Positions 32,192 through 43,548 of a stretch of DNA of 64,000 bases are shown here, in pieces. Below the pieces are notes generated by a model that made no database searches, was not told where the DNA came from, and worked only from the letters and a program-made list of their open reading frames with translations. Within the stretch, counting starts at the first letter, position 1. Each line of letters opens with the position of its first letter. The position numbers were made by a program, and so were the translations under genes. Source of the DNA: Microglena sp. YARC (lineage: Eukaryota; Chlorophyta; Chlorophyceae; Chlamydomonadales; Chlamydomonadaceae); NCBI GenBank assembly GCA_022414725.1, contig CM039466.1:40413987-40477986 (forward strand), written 5' to 3'.

Positions 32192-32400
32192 GGCGGAGCC
32201 CCCTCTTCAAGGGGGCTGGAGCCCCCATGTTTACCCATTTGTCCGTCCGACTGAAAAATTGCTTGAAGCCTGACACGCCATCCAACGGGCGGGTAACTAA
32301 CTCGCTTCGGTCAGCTCCATCGTTGCCACTTTTCTTTCCGCTGCCAACACACTCCGCCAATTTTCCGCGTCGCTTGCGACGCTGCATAGGACTTGTTTGG
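32192..32400 (+). repeat. ~210-bp 'GGCGGAGCCCCC' repeat, copy
   Basis: TTTTTGGCGGAGCCCCCTCT ... CCCCATGTTTACCCATTTGTCC ... CTAACTCGCTTCGGTCAGCTCC ... TTTTCCGCGTCGCTTGCGACG ... TGCATAGGACTTGTT. It contains two short hairpins (CCCCCTCTTCAAGGGGG; GCGTCGCTTGCGACGC). No open frame runs through all copies, and I found no clear target duplication. Confidence 0.85.
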
Positions 32401-32631
32401 CAGGCTCTAACAGCACACTTCATTTTAATCCACTCCCATGACTCATCCCCTATGCTCCTGGTTTCCAACGTGACTTATCATCAACATTTATTAGGCGCAC
32501 AAGAAGAAGTAGCATTACTCTTTATGATAGTTGGTCATTTGTTCTTATCACTTTTTAAATCGGCAATGAGGTGGACAATCCCGGTTCAGGCTGATTGGCT
32601 GCCTGCAGATTGCTCTGCCCGCTATCATCAG

Positions 32632-32845
32632 TTTTTGGCGGAGCCCCCTCTTCAAGCGGGTGGGAGCCCCCATGTTTACCCATTTTTCCGTTTGACCAGG
32701 AAAAAAACTTGAAGCCTGACACGTCAGGCAACGGTTGCGGAACTAACTCGCTTCAGTCAGCTCCATCGTTGCCACCTTTCATTCCGTGGTCAATACACTC
32801 CGCCAATTTTCCGCGTCGCTTTCGACGCTGCATAGGACTTGTTCC
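32632..32845 (+). repeat. ~210-bp 'GGCGGAGCCCCC' repeat, second copy
   Basis: Nearly the same sequence as 32,192-32,400 in direct orientation 440 bp away, with the hairpin stem partly changed (TTCAAGCGGGTGGG). Confidence 0.85.
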
Positions 32846-32939
32846 TGTGCGACGTGTCGTGTTTTGAGCAAAGTGGGTAACGTATGTGAGAGTTTATATG
32901 TGTGTGTGTGTGTGTGTTTGTGTGTGTATGAAACACCTG

Positions 32940-34253
32940 CTCTTGCTAGGTTTGGAAGAGAGCGTCGTAATAAAGGTTATCACGGAGCAGATGCTTTCAG
33001 CTGCAAGGATTACTGCCCCACCAATTAGCTAGTATGAAATTACGTACTGTCATGCCTTCACCACTTTTTGAATACCAATTAACCCCCCCCCCAAAACTCT
33101 TGCCAGGAATGGACAAGAGCGGCCCAAGAAAAGCGATTATCATGGAGCAGATGCTTTCAGATGCAAGGATTACTGCTCCACCAATCGGCTAGTATACAAT
33201 TGCATACTGTCATCCTTTTGCCACTTTTTGATTACCTATTAATCCCCCCTCCCCCCCCCCCCCAAAAAAAACTCTTGCAAGGAATGGACAAGAGCGGCCC
33301 AAGAAAAGCGATCATCATAGAGCAGATGCTTTCAGATGCAAGGAGTACTCCTCCACCAATTGGCAAGCACGAAATTGTGCTGCATACTGTTATTCCTTGG
33401 CCACTAATTGAATACCCATAAATCTCCCCCCAAAACTCTTGCTAGGAATGGAGAAGAGCTGTGCAAGAAAAGCTATTATCATGGAGCTAATGCTTTCAGA
33501 TGCAAGGAGTACTCCTCCACCAATTGGCAAGTATGAAATTGTGTTGCATACTGTTATGCCTTGGCCACTTATTGAATACCCATAACCCCCCCCCAAAACT
33601 CTTGCTAGGAATGGAGAAGAGCTGTGCAAGAAAAGCTATTATCATGGAGCTGATGCTTTCAGATGCAAGGAGTACTCCTCCACCAATTGGCAAGTATGAA
33701 ATTGTGCTGCATACTGTCTTGCCTTTCGCCACTATTTGGATACCCAGTGATCCCCCCCCCAAATTCTTGCTAGGAATGAACAAGAGCGGCCCAAGAAAAG
33801 CTATCATGGAGCTGATGCTTTCAGCCGCAATGACTTCTCCACCACCAATTGCTAGTATGAAAGCACACTGCATACTGTTATGCCTTTACCACTATTTGAA
33901 TACCCAGTGATTACCCCCAGAACTCTTGCTAGGAATGGACAAGAGCGGCACAAGAAAAGCGATCATCATGGAGCAGATGCTTTCAGCTGCAAGGAGTACT
34001 CCTCCACCAATTGGCTAGTATGAAATTTCACTGCATATTGTCATCCCTTTCCTCTATATGAATACAAAGTGACCCCCCCAGAACCCTTGCTAGGAATGAA
34101 GAAGAGCGGCCCAAGAAAAGCTGTCATGGAGCAGATGCTTTCAGCTTCAATGTGTCCTCCTCCACCAGCTGGCTTGTATGAAATTGCACTGCATACTGTC
34201 ATGACTTAGCCACTATTTGAATACCCAGTGATCACCCCCAAAACTCTTGCTAG
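32940..34253 (+). repeat. Ladder of 8 false copies of the exon-2 acceptor and 5' end
   Basis: CTCTTGCTAG followed by GAATGGACAAGAGCGGCCCA and ATCATGGAGCAGATGCTTTC recurs about every 160 bp (exon-like starts near 32,950, 33,108, 33,283, 33,447, 33,608, 33,774, 33,935 and 34,096) before the true exon at 34,254. In the copies, homology to exon 2 lasts ~62 nt, then switches to CCACCAATTGGCTAG-type sequence, which in several copies puts a stop in the exon-2 frame. Confidence 0.9.
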
Positions 34254-35170
34254 GAATGGACAAGAGCGGCACAAGAAAAGGAATCATGGAGCAGATGCTT
34301 TCGGCTGCAAGGAGTGCAGACATGGCGGCAGTATCGCAAGCCCTAGTGTCTGCATGCCTTACTCTACCTTCAGGGGAGCTAGCAGAGGACACTAGTACTG
34401 TGTCCCCCCCTAATGCTTCACTATCAGCCTCTGCCCCAGATCATGCTACACAGCCTGGTCTGAATCTCTTATTACCAGATCCAGAATGGCTTGAAGCTAT
34501 GGCTAACATATGCTTGTCCCGAGGATTTAACCTCCTCAACGGCGAAGACCTGGCCAGGCTGGCGCTATCCTTTGCCAGGGTGGCAGGGCCAGCTGGCTGG
34601 AGAGTCCCCTTTGGCTTGACAGCTAGTCTCCTAGACGAGGCACGTGTCCAGATGCTCGTGATGAGCCCTGGCGAGGCTTGTGTCATGCTAGATGCGATGC
34701 AGCTGTTGCACCAGCAAGCATCAACAGATAGGCGGCTGCAGCAACATCAGGAAACAGCAATAGACAGGCAGCTGCAGCAGCAACAGGAGACATCAACAGG
34801 TGGCATCGACAGGCGGCAGCAGAATCAACAGGAAGCATCAACAGACAGGCGGCTGCAGTGGCTGCTGGCTGAGACAGAGGGGAAATTGAGGGGGGGCACC
34901 ATGGGGTCAGCAGGAGCCCTACAAAGCCTGGCTGATATCATGATTGAGGCAAGCACCCTTCCATCAAAAGCACTGCCACCTCTCAGCTCCCCTTTGGACA
35001 CAGAGGCGGCGACCTATCTGGGGGTCAGAGCAAAGCAGCAGCCTGTGGTGGAGGTGTGGAGTTCTTCATGGCGTAGCCTGGCTATGGGGGCTGTGCTGGA
35101 GGTGTTGAATGACACGGAGAGTGACCTTCAAGCCGAAGCCGTCTGTTCTTTGGTGTCAGCAACCGCTCAG
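34254..35170 (+). CDS. OPR gene exon 2
   Basis: GCTAG acceptor; two bases complete Gly with exon 1; CAG|GTGATC donor, phase 0. It encodes GMDKSGTRKGIMEQMLSAAR, then helix pairs with an OPR-type motif (LLLPDPEWLEAMANICLSRG, DLARLALSFARVAGPAGW, SLLDEARVQMLVMSPGEACV). A glutamine-rich insertion built of ~50-nt repeats (STDRRLQQHQE, IDRQLQQQQE) interrupts at 34,725-34,860. More helices follow (LQSLADIMIEASTLPSKALP, AVLEVLNDTESDLQAEAV). Confidence 0.85.
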
Positions 35171-35538
35171 GTGATCCATATATTAATACCATACCAACCA
35201 AACTATGCAATGCTATACCATGCCATATGATACCATACTAACATTGTACCATGCATGCAGGTATAAACCATACCATGCCATGCCATGCTACAGCATGCCA
35301 TACCATACCAATACACCATGCATGTAGGTACAAACCATACCATGATATGCTACACCATGCCATACCATACCGATATCCCATGCATGTAGGTACAAACCAT
35401 ACCATTCCAAGATATATGTTCTTTAGTGTCAGCAACTGCTCAGGTGAACCATATGTTAGTAATGATAACGCCCAATGGAGCCAGATCTGTGGCCGCTGGG
35501 CCACAGGCCTGAGAGGCTGAGGGGAAGCTGACCCTGAA
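35171..35538 (+). repeat. Duplicated exon-2 donor and CATACCATGC repeats
   Basis: The exon end TTGGTGTCAGCAACCGCTCAG|GTGATCCATAT (35,171) recurs as TTAGTGTCAGCAACTGCTCAG|GTGAACCATAT at 35,444. Between them are ~90-bp repeats of ACCATACCATGC / CATGCATGTAGGTAC. Confidence 0.8.
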
Positions 35539-35720
35539 GTAATGATAACGCCTGGTGGGGCGTGGTATTAAGGGAGCCCCGTCTTACGGCGGTAGAAAAC
35601 GCGCTGCTATTTTACCTGGACAGTGCTACCATGGCCATTGACAGTGACCGCGAACTCAAAAGCACACCTGCAGGGATTCGATCCCAGCACCTTCTTCAGT
35701 CTAGCCAAATGATCAACCAA
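35539..35720 (-). mobile_element. tRNA-derived SINE, copy 5 (minus)
   Basis: Reads on the minus strand from GGTTGATCATTTGGC..., B-box-like GGGATCGAATCCC, body (TTCGCGGTCACTGTCAATGG, CCATGGTAGC) to CACCAGGCGTTATCATTAC. It lies in OPR intron 2. Confidence 0.8.
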
Positions 35721-35989
35721 TGAAACATTCAAATCCACTTTTTATAAGTCCCCCTAGACTTTGTCAAGCTGCGTGCACATTCGGATCCAGTAGGGCACCA
35801 GGGAAAATGGCATCAGCATCTGCATCAGCACCAGCTCCAGCACCAGCAGCATCAGCATCAGCATCATTGTCATCAGCATATGATAGGTCCCTTAGAGGTA
35901 CATTCATTCACACACGTGCTGCTCATTAATTAGGGCACTGAATTCTCGTACCACATACACAGGCACATACCTCATAAATTGGTGTGCTG

Positions 35990-38178
35990 CCGCATCCTCC
36001 CGCAGGCTCAATGCCAAGCTCCAGAAGAGTATGCCCAGGCTTTGCTAAATAGCACATGCATAGACAAACTGTTAAAGAGGAAAAACATAGCACATACATA
36101 GGCACATATCTCATGGATTTGTGTGCTGCTGCATCCTCCCGCAGGCTCAATGCCAAGCACCAGGGAAGTACATCCAGGCTGTGCTAAATAGCACGCACAC
36201 AGGCACATACACAGGCACATATGTAGGCACATACATAGGCACATAGCAAAATAGCAGATACATAGCTCATACATAGGCACATATCTCATGAATTTGTGTG
36301 CTGCGGCATCCACATCCGCAGGCTCAATGCCAAGCACCAGTGGAGTACATCCAGGCTGTGCTAAATAGCACATACACAGGCACATATGTAGGCACATACA
36401 TAGGCACATAGCTAAATAGCACATGTGCAGGCACATACATAGGCACATATATCATCAATTTGTGTGGTGCAACATCCTCCCGAAGGCTCAATGCCAAGCA
36501 CCGGTGGAGTACGTCCAGGCTTTGCTTAAAGCACATAAATAGGCACATACATAGGCACATATCTCATGGATTTGTGTGCTGCCGCATCCACATCCGCAGG
36601 CTCAATGCCAAGCACCAGTGAAGTACGTCCATGCTTTGCTAAATAGCACATGCATAGGCACAGGCATAGGCACATACGTAGGCACAGACATAAGCACATA
36701 GCAAAATAGCACATAAATAGGCACATGCATAGGCTCGTATCTCACGAATTTGTGTGCTGCCGCATCCACATCCGCAGGCTCAATGCCAAGCACCAGTGAA
36801 GTACGTCCATGCTTTGCTAAATAGCACATGCATAGGCACAGGCATAGGCACATACGTAGGCACAGACATAAGCACATAGCAAAATAGCACATAAATAGGC
36901 ACATACATAGGCTCGTATCTCATGAATTTGTGTGCTGCCGCATCCACATCCGCAGGCTCAATGCCAAGCACCAGTGAAGTACGTCCATGCTTTGCTAAAT
37001 AGCACATGCATAGGCACAGGCATAGGCACATACGTAGGCACAGACATAAGCACATAGCAAAATATCACATAAATAGGCACATACATAGGCTCGTATCTCA
37101 TGAATTTGTGTGCTGCCGCATCCACATCCGCAGGCTCAATGCCAAGCACCAGTGAAGTACGTCCATGCTTTGCTAAATAGCACATGCATAGGCACAGGCA
37201 TAGGCACATACGTAGGCACAGACATAAGCACATAGCAAAATAGCACATAAATAGGCACATGCATAGGCTCGTATCTCATGAATTTGTGTGCTGCCGCATC
37301 CACATCCGCAGGCTCAATGCCAAGCACCAGTGAAGTACGTCCATGCTTTGCTAAATAGCACATGCATAGGCACAGGCATAGGCACATACGTAGGCACAGA
37401 CATAAGCACATAGCAAAATAGCACATAAATAGGCACATACATAGGCTCGTATCTCATGAATTTGTGTGCTGCCGCATCCACATCCGCAGGCTCAATGCCA
37501 AGCACCAGTGAAGTACGTCCATGCTTTGCTAAATAGCACATGCATAGGCACAGGCATAGGCACATACGTAGGCACAGACATAAGCACATAGCAAAATAGC
37601 ACATAAATAGGCACATACATAGGCTCGTATCTCATGAATTTGTGTGCTGCCGCATCCACATCCGCAGGCTCAATGCCAAGCACCAGTGAAGTACGTCCAT
37701 GCTTTGCTAAATAGCACATACATAGGCACAGGCACATACACAGGCACATATGTAGGCACTTACATAGGCACACAGCTAAATAGCACGTACATAGCACATA
37801 CATAGGCACATATCGCATGAATTTGTGTGCTGCCGCATCCACATCCGCAGGCTCAATGCCAAGCACCAGTGAAGTACGTCCATACTTTTCTAAATAGCGC
37901 ATGCATAGGCACAGGCATAGGCACATGCGTAGGCACAGACATAAGCACATAGCTAAATAGCACATACATAGCTCATACATAGGCACATGTTTCATGAATT
38001 TGTGTGCTGTCGCATCCACATCCGCAGGCTCAATGCCAAGCACCAGGGGAGTACATCCAGGCTTTGCTAAAAAGCACATACACAGGCACATACATTGGCA
38101 CATTGTTAAATAGCACATACATAGCACGTACATAGGCACACATATCATTCATTTGTGTGCTGCCGCATCCTCCCACAG
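35990..38178 (+). repeat. Ladder of ~13 false copies of the exon-3 acceptor (178-bp period)
   Basis: CCGCATCC...CCGCAG followed by GCTCAATGCCAAGCACCAG and TACGTCCATGCTTTGCTAAA recurs near 36,005, 36,145, 36,323, 36,488, 36,600, 36,778, 36,956, 37,134, 37,312, 37,490, 37,668, 37,852 and 38,030 before the true exon at 38,179. The central copies (36.6-37.7 kb) are almost identical at exactly 178 bp. Spacer sequence is CATA-GGCA-rich (TAGGCACATACATAGGCAC). Minus-strand Cys/Met-rich frames here are by-products. Confidence 0.92.
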
Positions 38179-39030
38179 GCTCAATGCCAAGCTCCAGAGG
38201 AGTACATCCAGGCTTTGCCAAAAGCCGTGATAGCCACGCTTGAACATATGACTTCCATGCAAATGATAGCGGTTGTGAGAGATCTGTCGCTCAGCAACAT
38301 TCAGCCCAGCAACGAGCTTGTTGGCAGTATAGAGGGCGTCTTGATGGACCGCCTCCTGGCTGCAGCTTCATATAGTGATGGGACCGTGCACTCAGGACTG
38401 CAAGGGAAAGACGAAGCTGAGCTCGGATCAGGCCAAGGCCACTTGCCTCTATTCCTCAGAGAGGTTGATGAGCTGTCTGCCAGCCTGGCAGACAGCTCAC
38501 AGACTGTGATAGGCTCCCCAGCTGACAGCCTAGCGTCTCGCATCCACCTGGAGTTGCTGAATTGCACCTCACCTGTTACACTAGTTCACTTGAAAGCTCT
38601 TGTGACGGCCGCCTCCCAAGTCCAGCTTGACTACATATGCTCAGGCGGTATCCCTGATCGACTACCTCTACTGTTTTCTGCACTTGCGTCCCGCTACCAA
38701 GAGGCTAGAAAGACGTCCAGGAGACCTAAGACGGCTATAGTCAGTCCAGATCAGTCCAGATCTGACAGTGAACTCCTCAAGTACTCGGTCTCCTTGGAGG
38801 TTTTGTGTATGCAGTCAAGACATGCCTTTCCCCAGCTTTCCCCCGATGCCCTTGCCTCAATGCTGTCTGACCTGGGGGTGATGAAGAAGTCGCCTCCGGA
38901 GAGTTGGTGCTTGGGCTGCTTTGATGAGATGGCACTGAGGATGAAGGATCTTAGTGCAGATGGCGTGGCAGACCTGATGCAAGGATTAGCTGCGTTGAGG
39001 ATGCGGCCCAGTCTGAGCTTCTTGGCGCAG
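38179..39030 (+). CDS. OPR gene exon 3
   Basis: CCACAG acceptor and GCGCAG|GTCTGA donor, phase 0 both ends, 284 codons. It opens AQCQAPEEYIQALPKAVIAT, in frame with exon 2, and contains several helix pairs (MTSMQMIAVVRDLSLSNIQP, LVHLKALVTAASQVQLDYIC, LSPDALASMLSDLGVMKKSP). The OPR motif PPESWCLGCFDEMAL is followed by DLSADGVADLMQGLAALRMR. The GTCTGA donor is weak but is supported by the phase of exon 4. Confidence 0.85.
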
Positions 39031-39039
39031 GTCTGAATA

Positions 39040-39192
39040 GTGCTGCTGCTTCTGCTGCTTCTGCTGCTGATGGTGGTAATGATAATCGTGATGATGATAG
39101 TGGTGTTGGTGATGATACTGGTGTTGGTGATGATAATGCTGCTACTGCAGCTGCTGCTGCTGCTACTGCTGCTGATGGTGGTGGTGGTGGGT

Positions 39193-39242
<50 letters not shown>

Positions 39243-39245
39243 AAT
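39040..39245. repeat. CTG/GTG/ATG trinucleotide tracts
   Basis: CTGCTG, GTTGGTGATGAT and (ATG)n stretches directly after exon 3. Confidence 0.95.
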
Positions 39246-39529
39246 GTTGACATTTTCCTGGTGGGCTCAAAATAGTGTAGTGGATACTGATACGGTTTTG
39301 CAGCGGTATGGCGCCACATTCAAATCCAATCCTGCCTACACGTCCACAACGGTACTGACTGTGTTAACATCTCTGTCAAATTATACTCCCCCCACCCCAC
39401 CCCACCCCCCCGCCCACACACACACACACACACATACGCACAAAAACACACACATACGCACACCAGCTCCCCCCCCCTTCCCCCCCTTCCCCATTAAATG
39501 TAATTTATACTTTGCCCATGTGACCTGAC

Positions 39530-39740
39530 TATAATTAGGGAAAGGCTAAATTAATTTATATAAGTGAATTTTAGATAATATTAGACTGACGAGCCGTCTC
39601 ACCAGAATTTTGAATTTATTTGAAAAACTAACATTATTGTGACACTATCATAATATTAGTTAAAATTAGTTTTTCAAACACTAATATTAGTTGCCGTTCC
39701 CTACCTATAATCTAGTGAGACTAGACATAAATGATAGCCA
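39530..39740. repeat. Intron repeat shared with OPR intron 5
   Basis: GGGAAAGGCTAAATTAATT ... GTCTCACCAGAAT, TTGAATTTATTTGAAAAACT, ATTATTGTGACACTAT, ... GCCGTTCCCTAC also occurs at 42,940-43,075 and 43,318-43,337. The internal TTTGAAAAACTAA...TTAGTTTTTCAAA is an inverted repeat. Confidence 0.75.
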
Positions 39741-39749
39741 TTACCGACA

Positions 39750-40224
39750 TTCAATATGCCATTAACCACCACAACCACCAGACACCACCAGACACCACGA
39801 TCACCAGACACCACCAGGCACTTGACACCAGACACCATAACCAAAGTAAACTTCCTGGGCCCTGCAGTTGATGAAGCACTACAGCAGTCAATGCCTCCCT
39901 CAATGCAACAGCCTGGACAGTGCAGTGAGCGTGCTGATGTCTATCATTACACTCCAGGCATCCCCCCCCCCCCCCCCCCCGCCCCCCCCCCCCACCCACC
40001 CACCCACCCACACATACGCCACCACCACCTCCACCTCCACCATTCTGGGTGCGTACACAGAAACAATAGTCATTACTGACATTCAATATCTCTCCAACCA
40101 CCATAACCACTATACACCACCATACATCACAGTCACCAGACGCCAGCCACCATAACCACCAGACACCACAATCACCAGTCACCACCAGACACCATAATAA
40201 AAGTAAACTTCCTGGACCCTGCAG
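39750..40224 (+). repeat. Exon-4 copy and CCAGACACCA repeats
   Basis: An earlier copy of the exon-4 5' half (CCCTGCAG|TTGATGAAGCACTACAGCAG at 39,866) runs open to the poly(C) at 39,962-39,980, where it breaks off. CCAGACACCA-type tracts flank it at 39,775-39,835 and 40,095-40,195. Confidence 0.8.
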
Positions 40225-40413
40225 TTGATGAAGCACTACAGCAGTCAATGCCTCCCTCAATGCAACAGCCTGGGCAGTGCAGTGACCGTGCTGACGTCTC
40301 TCAGTAGGCTCCAGGCATCAGCCCCGCCCTTCTGGGTGCAGTCTGTCGTCACGTACATGCAGCACAGGGAAAGAGGGCAGCCCAGCCTCCTAGACAGAGG
40401 CGCCGCACCACAC
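40225..40413 (+). CDS. OPR gene exon 4
   Basis: CTGCAG acceptor and CAC|GTAAGT donor, 63 codons, phase 0 to 0. LMKHYSSQCLPQCNSLGSAV then TVLTSLSRLQASAPPFWVQS forms one OPR-like helix pair with the PPFW motif. Symmetric phases mean that inclusion of the complete extra copies would keep the frame. Confidence 0.8.
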
Positions 40414-40458
40414 GTAAGTGAATTGTTGTCTGAATCTGGAAAATATTTTCATTTGCAG

Positions 40459-40740
40459 ATGGTCTATTGCAGTGACCATACCCGCGTCGTCCAGTAGGAT
40501 CCAGGCATCCCCCCCACCCTTCTGGGTTCAGTCACTGGTCGCGTTCATGCAACGCAGGGAATCTCAGCCTCATAGACAGAGGCGCAGCACCACACGAGAG
40601 TAAACTGTTGTCTGAATCTGCATCATGTTTTCATTTGAAGATGGTTTATTGCAATGACCATACCCGCGTCTCGCAGTAGGCTACAGGCATCACCTCCATC
40701 CTTCTGGGTGCAGTCTGTGGTCACGTTCATGCCATGTTCG
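40459..40740 (+). repeat. Two further partial copies of exon 4
   Basis: Segments beginning TTTGCAG|ATGGTCTATTGC (40,459) and GAAG|ATGGTTTATTGC (40,642) contain CCAGGCATC..CC..CCTTCTGGGTGCAGTC. They lack the first half of the exon. The 40,459 copy contains TAG in the ATG frame, but another frame (IQASPPPFWVQSLVAFMQ) is still open. Confidence 0.75.
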
Positions 40741-40799
40741 ATGGCCATTCGGTCGCGAGCAGCCCAGGCCGGCAGGCAGGGTGACCGGCAGGCAGGGCA

Positions 40800-40810
40800 G
40801 GCCGGCCGGC

Positions 40811-40879
<69 letters not shown>

Positions 40880-40907
40880 GGCAGACAGACAGACAGACAG
40901 ACAGACA

Positions 40908-40940
<33 letters not shown>

Positions 40941-40942
40941 AC
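40800..40942. repeat. (CAGA)n / (GGCA)n microsatellite
   Basis: About 110 bp of CAGA repeats flanked by GGCAGGCAGG. Confidence 0.95.
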
Positions 40943-41269
40943 CAGGTGGCAGGAGATTTATGAAATATTTGGGGACAAATTCAATCCACGTCAAATACGA
41001 GGTCGCGCGAGATATCAAATCCCCAAATGCTACGAGTTGTTTTGTTTTGTTGCCCCAAATGGCCCCCAAAAGCTACAAAAAGCTAAAACAAGCTCTAAAA
41101 AACCGTGTCCAATACGAGGTCGCGCAACCTACCGCAAATTCAAACCGTGACCGATATGAGGTTGGGCAAGCTACCACTAATTGAGTTCCCGCGTAACGCA
41201 AGGCTCATCGAACCCCTACCACAAGGTTGTAGCCTGACCTTCAGCCTTTCCCTCAAAATTTACTAGCAG

Positions 41270-41600
41270 AGCTGGACTTCAAAGAAAAGGAAGATTACAA
41301 TGGCCGCTTATCCTGGCAGTGGAAACACCACTGCCCTCGAAAGAACGGACTGGAAACACCCACTGTCTTCCGGCAGTGGGGTTCGAACTCCCGTTGGCGT
41401 AAGCTTTACCAACGGTGTCTGGACCATACCGCCCTCCAGACTGGTTTTCACCTCCCAATCAAACTCTCAATGTCTCAATCCCCAACCTGACGATTCACTT
41501 CCCAATCAACCTGTGAATGTCTCAATCTCACAACCTGAGAATTCGCCTCCCAATCTCAAATCAAATTCAGAGTGCAAATGTGATTATTTGAAGGAACAAA
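41270..41600. other. Perfect hairpin and tRNA-like B-box segment
   Basis: GGCAGTGG-AAACA-CCACTGCC (41,314-41,334) is a perfect 8-bp stem. A GGGGTTCGAACTCCC (41,379-41,393) looks like a tRNA T-arm/B-box, but no complete cloverleaf can be folded around it. It is intronic; function unknown. Confidence 0.5.
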
Positions 41601-41728
41601 AAAAGTTGTATTTATTTTGAAAGTGAGATCTGAATTTTTGGGGTGGCGAAACCCATTGTTTCCTTCTAAAGTTGTTCTGCAGCAAAGACTGAGACTGAGA
41701 CTGAAAATGATGTTGAAAATGAAAATGA

Positions 41729-41936
41729 CAAGTCCTATCGCGGAAAATTGGCGGAGTGTGTTTGCAACGAAAAGAAAGGTGGCAACGATGGAGCTGACCG
41801 ACGCCAGTTAGTTATGAGACAGTCGGCTGCCGTGTCAGTCTTCAATTGTTTGGGCAGTTGGATGCACATACAGGCAAACAGATAAATCTGGGGGCTCCTA
41901 CCCCCCAGGAGGGGGGGCTCGGCCAAAAATGATGCT
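41729..41936 (-). repeat. ~210-bp 'GGCGGAGCCCCC' repeat (minus)
   Basis: Reverse copy: starts CTATCGCGGAAAATTGGCGG, ends CCCCCCAGGAGGGGGGGCTC then GGCCAAAAA. Confidence 0.85.
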
Positions 41937-42097
41937 ATTTAGGCTGTGCAGCTGTGAGCATACTAAGTGTTTCCAGAGATGTCAGGGACATAGATCATGC
42001 AAATAATCAGTGATTTCTGGCTTTATACTGCCCATACTAGCTGTACAGTACCTTCCATAATCTGCCACCGTAATGAATTATAAGGGAAGAGATGTAC

Positions 42098-42140
42098 CCC
42101 CCCCCCCCCCCCCCCCCCCCCCCTCCCCCCCCCCCCCCCC
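42098..42140. repeat. Poly(C) tract
   Basis: Two C runs separated by a T, about 43 nt. Confidence 0.95.
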
Positions 42141-42281
42141 ACCCATCCACCCCCACCCATCCCACCACACACAATCGATCCGACACGCTCCGTCCCATCA
42201 GTCCGCATGAAATCTGCGCTCCTATAAGGTAAGCCATAAGGAAACAATAAAGCATGTTTGACTTGACCTGCTTCCGTCAAC

Positions 42282-42414
42282 ACGGGTGAGCCTTAGTGTT
42301 CGCGTTCGCTGTCAACCGCCATGGTAGCTTTGTCCAGGTAAAGTAGCAATCCATTCCCTACCGCCATAAGACGGGGCGCCCTTAATACCACGCCCCACCA
42401 GGCATAATCATTAC
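42282..42414 (+). mobile_element. tRNA-derived SINE, copy 6 (5'-truncated)
   Basis: Only the body (TTCGCTGTCAACCGCCATGG ... TTGTCCAGGTAAAGTAGC ... CACGCCCCACCAGGCATAATC) remains, without the tRNA-like head; 5' truncation is typical of retroposition. Confidence 0.75.
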
Positions 42415-42564
42415 TTTTTTTCAACTCTGAGCAGCCCCAAATCTGAGTATTTGTAACACCAGAACTGATGTGGCTAAGCAACTTTGTAGCATGAAAACAA
42501 ATCACTGGACTGGAGTTCATAGATCTATACCATCTGTCCCAAAAGCCCCATCATTTGGGACACA

Positions 42565-42690
<126 letters not shown>

Positions 42691-42785
42691 TTTTGTACCC
42701 TTACCAGCTTGTTTATAATATGTATATAACAAAAAACTTTACCAGCTTATATATACCCTTACTTTAACCCCTCTCATGCTCTCAG

Positions 42786-42939
42786 GTACTTCTTAAACTG
42801 GCCAATGCAGTGATGGAGTTTGAAGTGATGCTCTCCAAATCATGGATCGATCAATTTGTGCACGGTTGCCTACTACCTTGCGTGGTTGATGCTAGCCCTT
42901 CCCACGTTGCTTCCCTATCGATGGCATGTGTGGACTTAG
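42786..42939 (+). CDS. OPR gene exon 5
   Basis: CTCTCAG acceptor and TTAG|GTAAGG donor, phase 0 to 1, 51 codons. VLLKLANAVMEFEVMLSKSW, then IDQFVHGCLLPCVVDASPSH and VASLSMACVDL form a helix pair around an S-W motif like the other OPR units. The frame is confirmed by the joins on both sides. Confidence 0.8.
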
Positions 42940-43131
42940 GTAAGGAAAGGCTAAATTAGTTAATATTAGTGAATAAATAATATTATTGGATGATAGTTAA
43001 TATTAGACGTACTAACCCGTCTCACCAGAATCTGAATTTATTTGAAAAAGTAATATTATTGTGACACTATAAACCAGACACCATCAGACACCAGACACCA
43101 GACACCACCATACACAACAATCACCAGACAC

Positions 43132-43178
<47 letters not shown>

Positions 43179-43548
43179 CCATACACAACAATCACCAGAC
43201 ACCACCAGACACCAGACACCAGACACCATAACCACCACACACAACAATCACCAGACACCACCAGACACCAGACACCATAACCAGTTAACCAGTATTCCTA
43301 TTACAAAACGAGTGCTACTAACACTGCCGTTCCCTACACTTAGGTCTGACCCCCCCTGCTGAAAGTGAGATGATGGGTAGTTGTGATTGTAGTTATGGGT
43401 GGGGGTGAGGGTGAGGGTGTGGTTGACCCATAACTACACTCTCACCCTCACCCAAGTTTATTACTACAACCACGACCACCCTCACCATCACCTTCGCCCA
43501 TAAGTACACCAACAACCTCCCACGACCACACTCTCACCATACACTTAG
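42940..43548. other. OPR intron 5
   Basis: Begins with the repeat shared with 39,530. Then CCAGACACCA minisatellite (43,075-43,275), an earlier false acceptor TACACTTAG|GTCTGAC at 43,343, and GGGTGAGGGTG / ACCCTCACC complementary tracts (43,395-43,480) that can fold on each other. Confidence 0.75.

Larger units (their letters stand above)
31771..34253 (+). other. OPR intron 1: donor copies, two dispersed repeats, acceptor ladder
   Basis: The intron starts with duplicated donor segments (31,771; 31,829; 31,861) and a ~70-bp repeat (TTTACTTGGCTTGAAATGATG...GCATTGTGGGTGAGATAGAGG) to 32,060. Repeats at 32,192-32,400 and 32,632-32,845 follow, then GT repeats near 32,905, then the exon-2 acceptor array. 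Confidence 0.75.

Noticed and set aside
35990..38178. Regular 178-bp repeats resembling a CRISPR array
   Set aside because: Units are long and near-identical without unique spacers, lie in an intron of a eukaryotic gene, and derive from the exon-3 acceptor.
36008..38221. Minus-strand Cys/Met/Tyr-rich frames that look like membrane or cysteine-rich proteins
   Set aside because: They are antisense to the exon-3 acceptor array and repeat with its period.
40654..41184. Frame rich in (RQTD)n / (CLSV)n
   Set aside because: Translation of the CAGA microsatellite on both strands.
41314..41470. tRNA gene around GGGGTTCGAACTCCC
   Set aside because: I could pair a T-arm on one strand and an acceptor-like stem on the other, but no single strand gives a full cloverleaf.
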